64,000 bases of DNA from Trueperella pyogenes (lineage in GTDB: Bacteria; Actinomycetota; Actinomycetes; Actinomycetales; Actinomycetaceae), in contig NZ_JVLH01000009.1 in the NCBI RefSeq assembly GCF_001070855.1, forward strand, positions 372,001 through 436,000, read 5' to 3'. The translations under genes were made by a program, and so were the position numbers. Every line of letters begins with the position of its first letter. Positions within the stretch are counted from its first letter, which is position 1. Shown here one piece after another: positions 43,662 to 54,009 of the stretch. Under the pieces are notes generated by a model. The model searched no databases and was not told where the DNA came from. It saw only the letters and a list, made by a program, of their open reading frames with translations.

Positions 43662-43683
43662 TGGTAGGCCTACGGTGGTAGGC
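43662..43683. promoter_or_regulatory. Direct repeat and palindrome before the Atg22-like transporter gene
   Basis: TGGTAGGC occurs at 43662-43669 and 43676-43683, 14 bases apart, and the first copy is part of the palindrome GTAGGCCTAC (43664-43673). They lie 15-37 bases before the start codon, where an operator would act. The binding protein is unknown. Confidence 0.35.
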
Positions 43684-43698
43684 ATATAAGGAGTGAAC

Positions 43699-45072
43699 AT
43701 GAGTGAATCGACGACCCCCCAATCGATGGCACCTTCGGAGAAGAAGAAAACATCGATTCTGACGAAGCCGGTCATTGAATGGGCTTTGTGGGACTGGGGT
43801 TCGGCAGCATTCAATGCTGTTGCAACGACTTTCGTCTTCTCGGTCTACCTGACCAGCGATGGGACTTTCACCGATAAGGGAACCGCTAGTGATTACCTTT
43901 CGTGGGGTCTTTTTGCTGCAGGCATCATCATTGCGCTTCTCGCACCGATTACCGGTCAACGCGCTGATCGCCGCGGAAAAGGCGGTCTTGCCCTGACAGT
44001 GTTCACGATCTTGGTCGTTATTTGTCTGGCGCTGATGTTCTTTGTCGCTCCGGAAGGACCTTTGGGGCCGCGCGGAGGCCTCTTCCTTGGCATTACGCTT
44101 TTGGGCATTGGCAATATTTTCTTCGAATTTGCATCGGTCAACTACAACGCGATGCTTAACCACCTCTCAACCAAAGAGAATATGGGTCGAATTTCCGGTC
44201 TGGGATGGGGATCGGGCTACGTCGGTGGCATTGTTTTGCTGCTGATTCTCTACGTTGGGCTGATCAGTCCCGAGGTCGGATGGTTTGGCATTACCCACGC
44301 GAATGGATTGCATATTCGCGTCTCGATGGTGATTGCTGCAGCGTGGATGCTGCTGTCTGCACTGCCTTTGATGCTTCACCCCGTGAAGCCTCGGCATATT
44401 GACGAGCACCACGGTGAGCATGAAACTCTGTGGGATTCTTACCGAAAGCTCTGGAGCACGGTGAAGTCCCTGGCGAAGGAATCGCCACACACGCTGTTCT
44501 TCCTTGCGGCCTCTGCTGTGTTCAGGGATGGCCTTGCGGGTGTGTTTACCTTCGGTGCGATCCTTGCGGGAACTGCTTTTGGCTTCTCATCTGGCGAGGT
44601 GATTATCTTTGCGATTGCTGCAAATGTTGTCGCAGGAATCGCCACTATCGCCATGGGTGCCTTGGACGACATCATCGGACCGAAGCGCCTCATTGTGATC
44701 TCGCTGAGCTGCATGGTGATTGCAGGCATGAGCGTCTTCTTCTTGCACAATGGCGGAAAGATTATTTTCTGGACTTTCGGTCTTGCCCTCTGTGTTTTCG
44801 TCGGCCCGACTCAGTCTGCATCGCGATCTTTCCTTGGACGCATGATCCCCGAGGGGCGTGAAGGTGAGGTCTTCGGGTTGTATGCGACGACCGGTCGCGC
44901 GGTGTCCTTCCTTGCGCCAGCAATGTACGGCATCTTCTTGGCGTTTGGTCGCAATTGGACGCCTGCCGGTGCGGACTACACCTACTGGGGAATCCTTGGC
45001 ATCATCTTGATCCTTGCCTTGGGATTGGTGATGACTCTCTTCGTTCACCCGGCAAAGGCAAAGATTCTCTGA
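43699..45072 (+). CDS. MFS transporter of the UMF1/Atg22-like family
   Basis: A 457-residue transporter with about 12 helices. The opening VIEWALWDWGSAAFNAVATTFVFSVYLTS and the conserved ITGQRADRRGKGG, EFASVNYNAML and GRISGLGWGSGYVGG mark the Atg22/UMF1 branch of the major facilitator superfamily. The substrate is unknown, with amino-acid export one possibility from the yeast relatives. ATG 43699 follows AAGGAG by five bases. It sits between ispD and the converging ispF gene with no evident functional tie. Confidence 0.85.
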   Translation: MSESTTPQSMAPSEKKKTSILTKPVIEWALWDWGSAAFNAVATTFVFSVYLTSDGTFTDKGTASDYLSWGLFAAGIIIALLAPITGQRADRRGKGGLALTVFTILVVICLALMFFVAPEGPLGPRGGLFLGITLLGIGNIFFEFASVNYNAMLNHLSTKENMGRISGLGWGSGYVGGIVLLLILYVGLISPEVGWFGITHANGLHIRVSMVIAAAWMLLSALPLMLHPVKPRHIDEHHGEHETLWDSYRKLWSTVKSLAKESPHTLFFLAASAVFRDGLAGVFTFGAILAGTAFGFSSGEVIIFAIAANVVAGIATIAMGALDDIIGPKRLIVISLSCMVIAGMSVFFLHNGGKIIFWTFGLALCVFVGPTQSASRSFLGRMIPEGREGEVFGLYATTGRAVSFLAPAMYGIFLAFGRNWTPAGADYTYWGILGIILILALGLVMTLFVHPAKAKIL

Positions 45073-45122
45073 AGTAGCTTTAGAGCATGCGTGAGGAGAG
45101 CTTAGGCTCCGCATTGTTTGTG

Positions 45123-45139
45123 CACGTGAAACTCACGTG
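45123..45139. terminator. Short inverted repeat between convergent genes
   Basis: CACGTGA and TCACGTG form a 7-bp stem around AAC. It lies in the 77-base gap between the converging MFS and ispF genes. No U-run follows in either direction, so termination is only a guess. Confidence 0.3.
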
Positions 45140-45149
45140 AAGTGCGCTG

Positions 45150-45662
45150 TCACTTTCGATAGATCAGAGCCGTAGCGCTTGCAGCGATACCTTCACCCCT
45201 ACCAGTGAACCCGAGGCCGTCAGTTGTTGTTGCTGAAACAGAGACGGGGGCCCCAAGAATCTGGCTCATCGCCTGCGAAGCTTCTTCGAGGCGTTTCATC
45301 ATGCGCGGACGCTTTGCAATGACTTGAACCGTGACGTTCCCAACGAGCCAACCGGCATCTGCCAGCATTCGGCGGACTTCTTCAAGAAATGCCCTCCCTG
45401 ACGCTCCTGCCCATTCGGGGCGATCGGTTCCAAAATTTGTTCCGAGATCTCCCAGTCCTGCGGCGGCCAAAAGTGCATCGCAGGTGGCGTGTGCGGCAGC
45501 ATCGCCATCCGAATGCCCTTCAAGAGGGATTTCTCCCGGCCATTCAAGGCATGCAAGCCACAGCGTTTTCTCCCCGAAATCTGACTGCGGATCTGCAAAT
45601 GCATGGACATCAATTGCTTGCCCAACCCGGTAGGGGAAAGGAAGCGAAGACATTTCACTCAT
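45150..45662 (-). CDS. ispF: 2-C-methyl-D-erythritol 2,4-cyclodiphosphate synthase
   Basis: Closes the cyclodiphosphate ring in the MEP pathway. The protein is 170 residues. It has [10 protein letters not shown] (zinc-binding Asp and His), [29 protein letters not shown] (second His), and the C-terminal [26 protein letters not shown]. The alternative ATG at 45653 is nine bases inside and neither has a strong SD. It completes ispD/ispF in one neighbourhood, although on opposite strands. Confidence 0.95.
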   Translation of the reverse strand: MSEMSSLPFPYRVGQAIDVHAFADPQSDFGEKTLWLACLEWPGEIPLEGHSDGDAAAHATCDALLAAAGLGDLGTNFGTDRPEWAGASGRAFLEEVRRMLADAGWLVGNVTVQVIAKRPRMMKRLEEASQAMSQILGAPVSVSATTTDGLGFTGRGEGIAASATALIYRK

Positions 45663-45780
45663 GCCAGTAGCCTAAATCTCCTGGCGGGCATTTGCGTCTA
45701 CTTTCTGGCTCTCTGCCCAGAGCGTCTCACATGAAACGGTTCATCCTTCCCCGGCCACCCGCTCACGGTAGGGTGAGAAC

Positions 45781-47235
45781 GTGCGTTACATTTCGACCAG
45801 AGATCCCCAGGCCGCTTCCGCCTCCTTCTGCGATATTTTGCTCGCAGGTCTTGCGCCGGACGGTGGGCTCTACCTGCCCGAAACATACCCTCAGCTCAGC
45901 GCTGAGCAGCTGAATCGTTGGCAGGATGTGCTTACTCAGCACGGCTACGCCGCGCTTGCTGCTGAGGTACTGTCGCTCTTCATCGATGACATTCCGCGTG
46001 AGGATCTTGAAGGTATCTGTGCTCGCGCCTACCGCACCCCCGTATTTTCGGACCCCGAAATCGTGCCGGTTACGTGTGTAAGCACAGAAGAAAACCTCTG
46101 GCTTGCCCACCTGTCTAATGGTCCTACGGCTGCGTTTAAAGACATGGCAATGCAGCTTCTTGGTGAGCTATTCGAATATGAGCTGGGACGACGCGGTGAT
46201 TGGCTGACCATTGTTGGTGCAACCTCGGGTGACACCGGAAGCGCTGCGGAATACGCGCTCCGAGGCCGCTTAGGGCTCAGTGTCGTCATGCTCACCCCCG
46301 CCGGACGCATGACTCCCTTCCAGCGCGCACAGATGTTCTCCCTCCTTGACGACAACATTGTCAATGTCGCAGTCGACGGCGTCTTTGATGACTGTCAAGA
46401 TCTTGTTAAAGCCGTCAACATCGATGCCGACTTCAAACAGCAGTGGCATATCGGTGCGGTTAACTCCATCAATTGGGCCCGTTTGCTGGCACAGGTTGTG
46501 TATTACATTGCGTCTTGGCTGCGCATTCGCCTTCAGACAGGCAAGGCTGACCTGCGCCTCAATGTCGTCGTTCCCAGTGGTAATTTCGGCAATATCTGTG
46601 CGGCGCATATTGCCCGCCAAATGGGGCTTCCCCTGGAATCTCTGGTCGTTGCGACAAACGAAAATAACGTTCTTGAGGAGTTCTTCCGAACGGGCGTCTA
46701 CCGGGTTCGAAGCAGTGAAGATACTCTTGCGACCTCCTCGCCTTCGATGGATATCTCGAAGGCCTCGAACTTCGAACGTTTCATTTTTGATTTCCTTGGA
46801 CGGGACGCGGTCCGCACGCGTGATCTTTTCAACCAGGTTGCCTCGCAGGGTTATTTCGACCTTTCTGGAACCGAAGAATTCGCAAAACTTCAGCAGAACT
46901 TCGGCTTCTGCGCGGCCTCGTCCACGCACGCAGATCGGCTGGCCCAAATTCGGCGCACCTGGGAGGAATCGCACTACCTCGTGGATCCACACACCGCCGA
47001 TGGGGTGCAGGTTGCTCGCCAATTGCGCGAAAAACTTGATGGCCCCGTTGTGGTGATGGAGACTGCGCTTCCCGTAAAGTTCGAAGAAACCATTGCCGAG
47101 GCCGTTGGTTTCGTCCCGCCAGTACCGCCCCGTTTCGCGGATATTGAAGGGCACGAACAGAGGGTTGTTGAATTGCCTCGCGACGTTGATGCTTTGAAAG
47201 AGCTTATTCGTAGCAAGGTCAAGTCAGAGCGCTAA
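45781..47235 (+). CDS. thrC: Threonine synthase
   Basis: Converts O-phosphohomoserine to threonine with PLP. The 484-residue length and the start MRYISTRDP plus FCDILLAGLAPDGGLYLPE mark the longer class also seen in fungi and E. coli. The PLP-Lys is in NGPTAAFKDMAMQLLG, with VGATSGDTGSAAEYA and VVPSGNFGNICAAHIARQMGLP for phosphate and PLP binding. GTG 45781 has AGGGTGAG upstream. The gene stands alone; hom and thrB are not in the window. Confidence 0.94.
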   Translation: MRYISTRDPQAASASFCDILLAGLAPDGGLYLPETYPQLSAEQLNRWQDVLTQHGYAALAAEVLSLFIDDIPREDLEGICARAYRTPVFSDPEIVPVTCVSTEENLWLAHLSNGPTAAFKDMAMQLLGELFEYELGRRGDWLTIVGATSGDTGSAAEYALRGRLGLSVVMLTPAGRMTPFQRAQMFSLLDDNIVNVAVDGVFDDCQDLVKAVNIDADFKQQWHIGAVNSINWARLLAQVVYYIASWLRIRLQTGKADLRLNVVVPSGNFGNICAAHIARQMGLPLESLVVATNENNVLEEFFRTGVYRVRSSEDTLATSSPSMDISKASNFERFIFDFLGRDAVRTRDLFNQVASQGYFDLSGTEEFAKLQQNFGFCAASSTHADRLAQIRRTWEESHYLVDPHTADGVQVARQLREKLDGPVVVMETALPVKFEETIAEAVGFVPPVPPRFADIEGHEQRVVELPRDVDALKELIRSKVKSER

Positions 47236-47305
47236 TTTCTTCGTTACACGGTCCCGGAAGTCGAACCGGTCTCCAAATGAAGGTGGCACCCTTTACCATG
47301 AAGGT

Positions 47306-48769
47306 ATGAGCCTTCACCTGTACGATTCGAAAACCGCACGCTTGCAGCCACTGAATCCAGTGGTGCCCGGACATGTGGGAATTTACCTGTGTGGTGCAAC
47401 GGTTCAGGGATCTCCCCACGTTGGGCATTTGCGTTCTGCGGTTGCCTTCGATTCCTTGATTCGCTGGCTCAAGCGCAGTGGTCTTGAGGTGACCTACATC
47501 CGTAATGTCACGGATATTGATGACAAGATCCTTCGTAAGTCAACAGAGGCCGGTGTGCCCTGGTGGGCATGGGCACAGCGCTATGAGCGCGAATTTACTG
47601 AGGCTTATCACAAGCTCGGTGTGCTTGACCCCACCTATGAACCGCGTGCGACCGGACACATCCCAGAACAGATTGCTCTGATCCAACGCTTGGTCGATCG
47701 CGGTCACGCGTACAGCGATGGCGCGGGAAACGTCTACTTCTCGGTGGCTTCGCAAAAGGACTATGGATCGCTGACTCACCAGCGCCTTGAAGACATGCGT
47801 ACGACCGAAGACGAATCGCAGATCGATTCCGCGACCGAGGCTGGGAAGAAGGATCCGCGTGACTTTGCCTTGTGGAAAGCCGCAAAACCAGAGGAACCCG
47901 TAACCGCATCATGGGATTCGCCCTGGGGGAGGGGACGTCCAGGTTGGCACCTCGAATGCTCTGCAATGTCCTACCGCTACTTGGGTGAAGCCTTTGATAT
48001 TCACGGTGGTGGCATCGATTTGCGCTTCCCTCACCACGAAAACGAACAGGCCCAATCGCACGCTGCGGGATGGGATTTCGCGCAGTTGTGGGTCCATAAC
48101 GCCTGGGTGACCACCAAGGGCGAAAAGATGTCGAAGTCTTTGGGAAATGTCCTTTCAATTGAGACTTTGACACAGGATTTCCCCGCGGCTGCAGTGCGTT
48201 GGGCGCTTTCAACGGTGCATTACCGCAGTGCCATCGAGTGGGGACCCGACACTCTTCCGGATGCAAACGCCGCCTGGGAGAAGTTCTCAGCTTTCGTTAC
48301 CCGATCAATTGAGGCCGTTGGTGTGGCAAGCCCGGAAGAACTTCAGCTGACTCCGGCTGAGCTCCCCGAAGCCTTCACCAATGCCATGGATGATGATCTC
48401 AATGTCGCCGGTGCATTGGCGGCGGTTCATGAGCAGCTCAAACTGGGCAATATTGCCTTGGCTGAAGGGGATACTCAAGCGATTAAGCGCCAGCAAATCC
48501 TGGTCCGCTCCATGCTCGATGTGCTCGGGCTGGACCCGGCATCACCCCAGTGGGCAAATGCTGGAGCGGGAGTGTCGGCCTCGGGAGAAGCGGCTGAGGA
48601 TCCGCAAAACCATGCGCTTGACGTGCTTGTTGGAGCATTGCTTGAGCAGCGTGCTCAGGCGCGTGCTGATAAGGATTGGGCTACTGCCGATCAAATCCGT
48701 GATCGACTGGCCGAAGCCGGTGTTCAGGTTGCCGATGGAAAAGACGGAGCAACCTGGAGCCTTGGATAA
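47306..48769 (+). CDS. cysS: Cysteinyl-tRNA synthetase
   Basis: Charges tRNA-Cys. It is a class I synthetase of 487 residues. The zinc Cys is in YLCGATVQGSPHVGHLRS, which also holds the HIGH-type motif HVGH; NVTDIDDKIL, WHLECSAM, FPHHENEQAQS (zinc ligands) and KMSKSLGN follow. The C-terminal anticodon region is complete. MSLHLYDS at the start is typical. The 70-base gap upstream is too short for a T-box. It is the class full-length CysS rather than the shortened mycothiol ligase MshC. Confidence 0.95.
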   Translation: MSLHLYDSKTARLQPLNPVVPGHVGIYLCGATVQGSPHVGHLRSAVAFDSLIRWLKRSGLEVTYIRNVTDIDDKILRKSTEAGVPWWAWAQRYEREFTEAYHKLGVLDPTYEPRATGHIPEQIALIQRLVDRGHAYSDGAGNVYFSVASQKDYGSLTHQRLEDMRTTEDESQIDSATEAGKKDPRDFALWKAAKPEEPVTASWDSPWGRGRPGWHLECSAMSYRYLGEAFDIHGGGIDLRFPHHENEQAQSHAAGWDFAQLWVHNAWVTTKGEKMSKSLGNVLSIETLTQDFPAAAVRWALSTVHYRSAIEWGPDTLPDANAAWEKFSAFVTRSIEAVGVASPEELQLTPAELPEAFTNAMDDDLNVAGALAAVHEQLKLGNIALAEGDTQAIKRQQILVRSMLDVLGLDPASPQWANAGAGVSASGEAAEDPQNHALDVLVGALLEQRAQARADKDWATADQIRDRLAEAGVQVADGKDGATWSLG

Positions 48770-48893
48770 TTCGGCCGGTTCGCGGAGGTGACGAGCATGT
48801 GGGTGCGAAACCGATTAGCGCGCGCCCTAGCCGCCCCGATGCGTACCTGACACCGTATGCTTGTGTCAGTTCACGAAGAAACAAGGAGACACG

Positions 48894-49880
48894 ATGGCTG
48901 GAAATGATGGACGTCGCGGCGCCGTAAGGAAGCCTGGCTCGAAGAAGGGCCCGAAGGTCGGCACCGGTGGTCACTCGCGCCGTCGCCTCGAAGGTAAGGG
49001 GCCAACCCCCAAGGCCGAAGACCGCACCTACCATCCCGCGTTTAAGCGTAAGAAAGCGCGTGAAGTTCGCGAGGCCCAGGAAGCCGCAATTGCACGCGCT
49101 CGCGCGAAATCCTCCATCAAGATCGCCGAGGGGCATGAACTCATCGCCGGTCGTAATCCTGTTGCCGAGGCCGCGCGTGCGGGAGTGCCTATCGAACGTG
49201 TTTTTGTCCTCGATAACGTTAAAGACGATCGCGTTGAGGAAGTTGTCCGCCTGGCCTCGGGACTGGGCGCACCCGTCTACGAAGTGACGCGCCGCGACCT
49301 CGATGTTGCCACCGATGGCGCAGTGCACCAGGGCGTTGCTATCGAAGTGCGCGGTTACGAATACCGCGATGTTGAGGACCTCATTGCAGATTCTTTGCAG
49401 CAGCTGGGTATTCCGCTTTTGGTAGCACTGGATCAGGTCACCGATCCGCATAACCTGGGCGCTGTCTTGCGTAGTTCCGGTGCCTTCGGCGCTGATGGTG
49501 TGATCATCCCAGAGCGCCGCAGTGCGGGTGTGAATACCACTGCGTGGAAGGTCTCGGCCGGTGCCGCTGCTCGCGTGCCCGTTGCGCGTGCTACAAACCT
49601 TGTGCGAGCACTCGAGGACTGCAAGAAAGCCGGGTTCTTCGTCGTTGGCCTCGATGGCGGCGGCGATACTGAACTGCGCGACCTGAAGCTGGCGGATGGA
49701 CCGCTCGTCGTCGTCACGGGTGCTGAAGGCAATGGCCTTTCTCGCCTCGTTCGCCAAACCTGCGATCAAATCGTCTCAATTCCGATTGCTTCCTCGGTTG
49801 AATCGCTGAACGCAGCAGTTGCAACGGGAATTGCCCTGTACGAGGTCGATTCACTTCGTCGCGCTCGCGCAGAAAAGTAG
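48894..49880 (+). CDS. rlmB: 23S rRNA (guanosine-2'-O-)-methyltransferase RlmB (TrmH/SpoU family)
   Basis: Methylates a guanosine ribose in 23S rRNA. The protein is 328 residues with a basic, disordered N-terminus (residues 1-70, rich in Lys/Arg/Gly), a substrate-binding domain (ELIAGRNPVAEAARAG) and a knotted SPOUT domain with the three motifs LLVALDQVTDPHNLGAVLRSSGAFGADGVI, VVVTGAEGNGLSRLVRQTCD and IPIASSVESLNAAVATGIALYE. ATG 48894 follows AAGGAGA. It follows cysS, the usual order in actinobacteria. A CTGACAC/GTGTCAG hairpin (48847-48869) lies in the gap. Confidence 0.94.
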   Translation: MAGNDGRRGAVRKPGSKKGPKVGTGGHSRRRLEGKGPTPKAEDRTYHPAFKRKKAREVREAQEAAIARARAKSSIKIAEGHELIAGRNPVAEAARAGVPIERVFVLDNVKDDRVEEVVRLASGLGAPVYEVTRRDLDVATDGAVHQGVAIEVRGYEYRDVEDLIADSLQQLGIPLLVALDQVTDPHNLGAVLRSSGAFGADGVIIPERRSAGVNTTAWKVSAGAAARVPVARATNLVRALEDCKKAGFFVVGLDGGGDTELRDLKLADGPLVVVTGAEGNGLSRLVRQTCDQIVSIPIASSVESLNAAVATGIALYEVDSLRRARAEK

Positions 49881-49893
49881 CGCTCATTGCGAA

Positions 49894-49926
49894 TAATGCC
49901 CCCTGCCTACGCAGGGGGCATTTCCT
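49894..49926 (+). terminator. Terminator after rlmB
   Basis: An 11-bp stem ATGCCCCCTGC/GCAGGGGGCAT (49894-49904 with 49909-49919), loop CTAC, then TTCCTT. It lies between convergent genes. Confidence 0.85.
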
Positions 49927-50531
49927 TAAATCTTGCCTTTGCGTCGGCGCTTGACATCCCTGTGGATGCAGTAGATGTTTTGCGTCTCTAAGAAATGGTC
50001 TTTCGGCAGGTCGTCGGCGTAGAAATACGTTGCACCCCCGCGCAAGAGACCAGTGCTTTGGTATTCCTCTTCAAACTGGTGCAGTGTCACGTATAAGACA
50101 TCGTTCAGAATCGAGTCATTATTCGCGATGATGTCGCTTGGCGTGCAGAAAAGCTCTGTAAAGAACTCGCCTTCGGCGGATGCGCGGCGTGCGGCAACCA
50201 GAATCCGGTTCCTCCCCAGCATCGAACGCTTGAGTTTTTGCGGGAATAAACGTGGCGCGATGTTCACCCAATCATCAGAAATTCCCCACCATAGGAACTC
50301 TTTGAGGTCGGAGCCGATGATGATCTCGGTCCCGGTCCACCCGTGAAGGGCAAGCTCCTCCCTATAGCCGGGAGTTTCGCCGCGCGCACCAAAGCGATTC
50401 CAAAAATCAAGGCAGCGTCCCACAGCGTGCTCGGGTGATTCATTGACCGGGTACATCGCTGAATAGCGAGCGACCGACGTTGTCAGAATACCGGGATGCT
50501 TATTGGGATCTCGGCGTTTAATGAAACCCAT
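49926..50531 (-). CDS. Uncharacterised protein
   Basis: A 201-residue soluble protein that I do not recognise. It has no signal peptide or membrane segment. It is rich in Trp and charged residues (ALHGWTGTEIIIGSDLKEFLWWGISDDWVNIAPRLF) and ends in a basic tail (RDVKRRRKGKI). A good SD (AAAGGAG) and a strong terminator downstream argue that it is a real gene. The context gives no clue: rlmB converges on one side and a DUF456 gene diverges on the other. Confidence 0.7.
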   Translation of the reverse strand: MGFIKRRDPNKHPGILTTSVARYSAMYPVNESPEHAVGRCLDFWNRFGARGETPGYREELALHGWTGTEIIIGSDLKEFLWWGISDDWVNIAPRLFPQKLKRSMLGRNRILVAARRASAEGEFFTELFCTPSDIIANNDSILNDVLYVTLHQFEEEYQSTGLLRGGATYFYADDLPKDHFLETQNIYCIHRDVKRRRKGKI

Positions 50532-50606
50532 TGTTCACTCCTTTGCGGGGGTACTAGGTCAATCATGCCGTGAAAAATTCTCAATTCAAAAACGCATGAT
50601 CCATTC

Positions 50607-51104
50607 ATGAGTCTTACAGCAGTCTTAGTCATCGCAGCCGTCATTCTCTTTGGCGTGATCGGTGCGGTTGTCCAAGTGTGGCCGTCTTCCCCCTTCGTTG
50701 GCGGCGCGATTTTGGTGTGGGCATGGATGACCGGGACACGCAGCGCGTGGATTATTTTCGCTATTTCCGCTGCCATCTTGATTCTGGGAACAATCCTGAA
50801 ATACATCATCCCCGCCAGAGTAATGACCAAGGCAGGAATTCCCCAATCAACCATGGTGTGGGGAGGTATCGGCGGTTTCGTCGGTTGGTTCATTGGTCTG
50901 CCTCTGGGGCTGATTTTGGGCATGATTGCTGCCATCTTCATTGTGGAATATCTGCGTAACCAGGACACTCAGAAGGCTTGGAAGGCCACGGTGGTTGCAC
51001 TCAAGGCTTTTGGTTGGACCATTGCGATTGAATTGATTGCCGCTCTGAGCGCCGCGACATTGTGGGTTGTCGGCCTGCTGCTCCAGGGTCCCGCTGCAGC
51101 CTAA
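50607..51104 (+). CDS. DUF456 family membrane protein
   Basis: A 165-residue protein made almost wholly of hydrophobic segments with Gly zippers (GGIGGFVGWFIGLPLGLILGMIAAIFIVEYL), the mark of DUF456. The N-terminal GVIGAVVQVWPSSPFVGGAILVWAWM and the central KYIIPARVMTKAGIPQSTMVWG also fit that family. The function is unknown; the Gly-rich helices resemble small membrane remodelling or stress proteins. There is no clear SD. Confidence 0.85.
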   Translation: MSLTAVLVIAAVILFGVIGAVVQVWPSSPFVGGAILVWAWMTGTRSAWIIFAISAAILILGTILKYIIPARVMTKAGIPQSTMVWGGIGGFVGWFIGLPLGLILGMIAAIFIVEYLRNQDTQKAWKATVVALKAFGWTIAIELIAALSAATLWVVGLLLQGPAAA

Positions 51105-52550
<1,446 letters not shown>

Positions 52551-52574
52551 CCCTCTGCGCAGCGAGTGATTTTT

Positions 52575-52626
52575 CGAGGCCGACGCCGCGTTCCCATTGT
52601 GTGGGGCGCGGCGTTGGTGCATTTCG
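52575..52626 (+). terminator. Terminator-like hairpin after purA carrying the CGAGGCCG word
   Basis: CCGACGCCGCG (52580-52590) pairs with CGCGGCGTTGG (52607-52617) over 11 positions including a G-U pair; the 5' shoulder is CGAGGCCG (52575-52582). An ATTT follows, so the U-tail is weak. Confidence 0.6.
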
Positions 52627-52655
52627 GGTATAAAAAAGCGCGCACCGAGCCGAAA

Positions 52656-52733
52656 GCGCCTGTCGGCGCGAAGGCCGCTCGTAGCGGCAGAGGTTGGAGC
52701 CCGGGGCTTAACAACTCGGTACGCACCACCGAG
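52656..52733 (+). ncRNA. Cluster of four consecutive hairpins (candidate structured RNA)
   Basis: Four stems follow one another in 78 bases: GCGCC/GGCGC (52656-52669), GCCGCT/AGCGGC (52674-52688), GTTG..CAAC enclosing AGCC/GGCT (52693-52715) and CTCGGT/ACCGAG (52715-52733). They lie in the 240-base gap between the purA terminator and the next gene. I do not recognise a known RNA family. Transcription is not shown. Confidence 0.35.
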
Positions 52734-52789
52734 CATAGAACACAGCACTGGTCGACGCATTCCGTGCCGCTGAGGCCTCAATTGCAGCC

Positions 52790-53962
52790 ATGTGGGACCA
52801 TAGAGGAATGGAGCATCTTGAGCCTTCCCCTGCGAAACTGCCCTCGCGCCGCGAGCGCCAACGGCAACGCGCAGCAGCACAAGCGCAGGAAAGCGCTCAA
52901 AGTACAGGTGAGAAGCCGGTTTCTACGGGTCGTCACTCACATGAGCAAGATGCGTCTCATCGGACTGCAAAGCATGAAGCCAAGGAATATGACCCCACGC
53001 GTGAGCATGTGAGCACTCACACGGGGATTATTCGCATCCGACATGGAGTTCGACATGCTCCGGACACCACGCGCGTGCCCTATGCGATGAGTGAGAGTGA
53101 ATCAATTAACCCCGCTCTGCGTCGAGGGCTTCACACCTCTGCACTTACCGTTGCAGCTCTTTCGCTGGCGACTTTTGTTCTGTGGTTCACTCCGTGGGAA
53201 TCATGGGCCTGCTCTTTAGTCGTCGCGTTGGCCTCGTGCTTGCTTGCCGCAGGCTGGCCGTCTCTGACGAATACGAAGGTGACGGTTCCGGCTCAAGTGA
53301 CCGTCGGCCTCGCCGGCTGCATTGCGGCCTTGGTTGTGACGATCAGTGCTGACTTGATGGCGGCCAGTGCAGTCATGGGCTTAGGGACAGTTGCGGTTGT
53401 CGCGGTGGAAGTCTTCACCGCCTCAACACCGCGCGATTACTCTTCCAGCGGTCACGGTTCTTGGGCGACGCGCTCAACGACGGCCTCGTTAATGAGCTCG
53501 ATTACTGCGCTGCTTGTCGTGGTTTCGGGATCCTCGTGGGTGACGCTTGCATCTTCGCAGGGCTGGAGGATTGCGGTTCCCATCGCCTGTGTGATTGTTT
53601 CGTGTACCGTGTGGGGCGACCAGATTGGAGCGGGTTTCCGTTCGCAATCCCTAGGCGCTCTGGGTGCGGCGCTGCTTTCTGGAGTGATCGCCTCGGTAGC
53701 GGTGTGGAAACTGGGTCAAAGCGCAGATCTCAGTCCGATCGTTTTGCCCGGGCTTGCGGCCTATTCGGGACTGACAACCGCTGTTGCAATTCTCGGTATT
53801 TTTACGGGAATTGCTGTTGCTTTGGTTGTGATTGTTCTGGATGGTTTGATGGGCGATACCGAATGGGCGCGGCCGACGATTGGTGCGATTGCGCGGGGGA
53901 GTGCGAAGTTCCTCATGGCCTCGCTGCCGGTGTACATCATGTTCCGAATCGGTGGAATTTAA
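52790..53962 (+). CDS. Uncharacterised multi-spanning membrane protein
   Basis: A 390-residue protein. Residues 1-110 are hydrophilic, rich in Arg/Gln/His/Glu (PSRRERQRQRAAAQAQE) and probably cytoplasmic. The rest forms about eight to nine hydrophobic segments (ALTVAALSLATFVLW, ACSLVVALASCLLAAGW, VTVGLAGCIAALVVTIS, and further ones). I do not recognise the family. The start is uncertain: ATG 52790 has no SD, while ATG 52808 lies directly on AGAGGA. It precedes the nitrobindin-like and ygfZ genes and may share their transcript. Confidence 0.65.
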   Translation: MWDHRGMEHLEPSPAKLPSRRERQRQRAAAQAQESAQSTGEKPVSTGRHSHEQDASHRTAKHEAKEYDPTREHVSTHTGIIRIRHGVRHAPDTTRVPYAMSESESINPALRRGLHTSALTVAALSLATFVLWFTPWESWACSLVVALASCLLAAGWPSLTNTKVTVPAQVTVGLAGCIAALVVTISADLMAASAVMGLGTVAVVAVEVFTASTPRDYSSSGHGSWATRSTTASLMSSITALLVVVSGSSWVTLASSQGWRIAVPIACVIVSCTVWGDQIGAGFRSQSLGALGAALLSGVIASVAVWKLGQSADLSPIVLPGLAAYSGLTTAVAILGIFTGIAVALVVIVLDGLMGDTEWARPTIGAIARGSAKFLMASLPVYIMFRIGGI

Positions 53963-54009
53963 TCCACACTCAGTTCGCAGATGGGGGTGTGGCCGCTTAG
54001 GCTGGAGTC

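Noticed and set aside
47276-47300. T-box-like string (GGTGGCACC) before cysS
   Set aside because: The T-box core needs AGGGTGGNACCGCG plus a stem I of well over 100 bases and a terminator. The whole gap is 70 bases and the specifier and terminator parts are missing.
52693-52715. String resembling a 16S rRNA fragment (GCCCGGGGCTTAAC)
   Set aside because: The match is only about 14 bases and flanking rRNA sequence is absent, so it is chance similarity within a hairpin.
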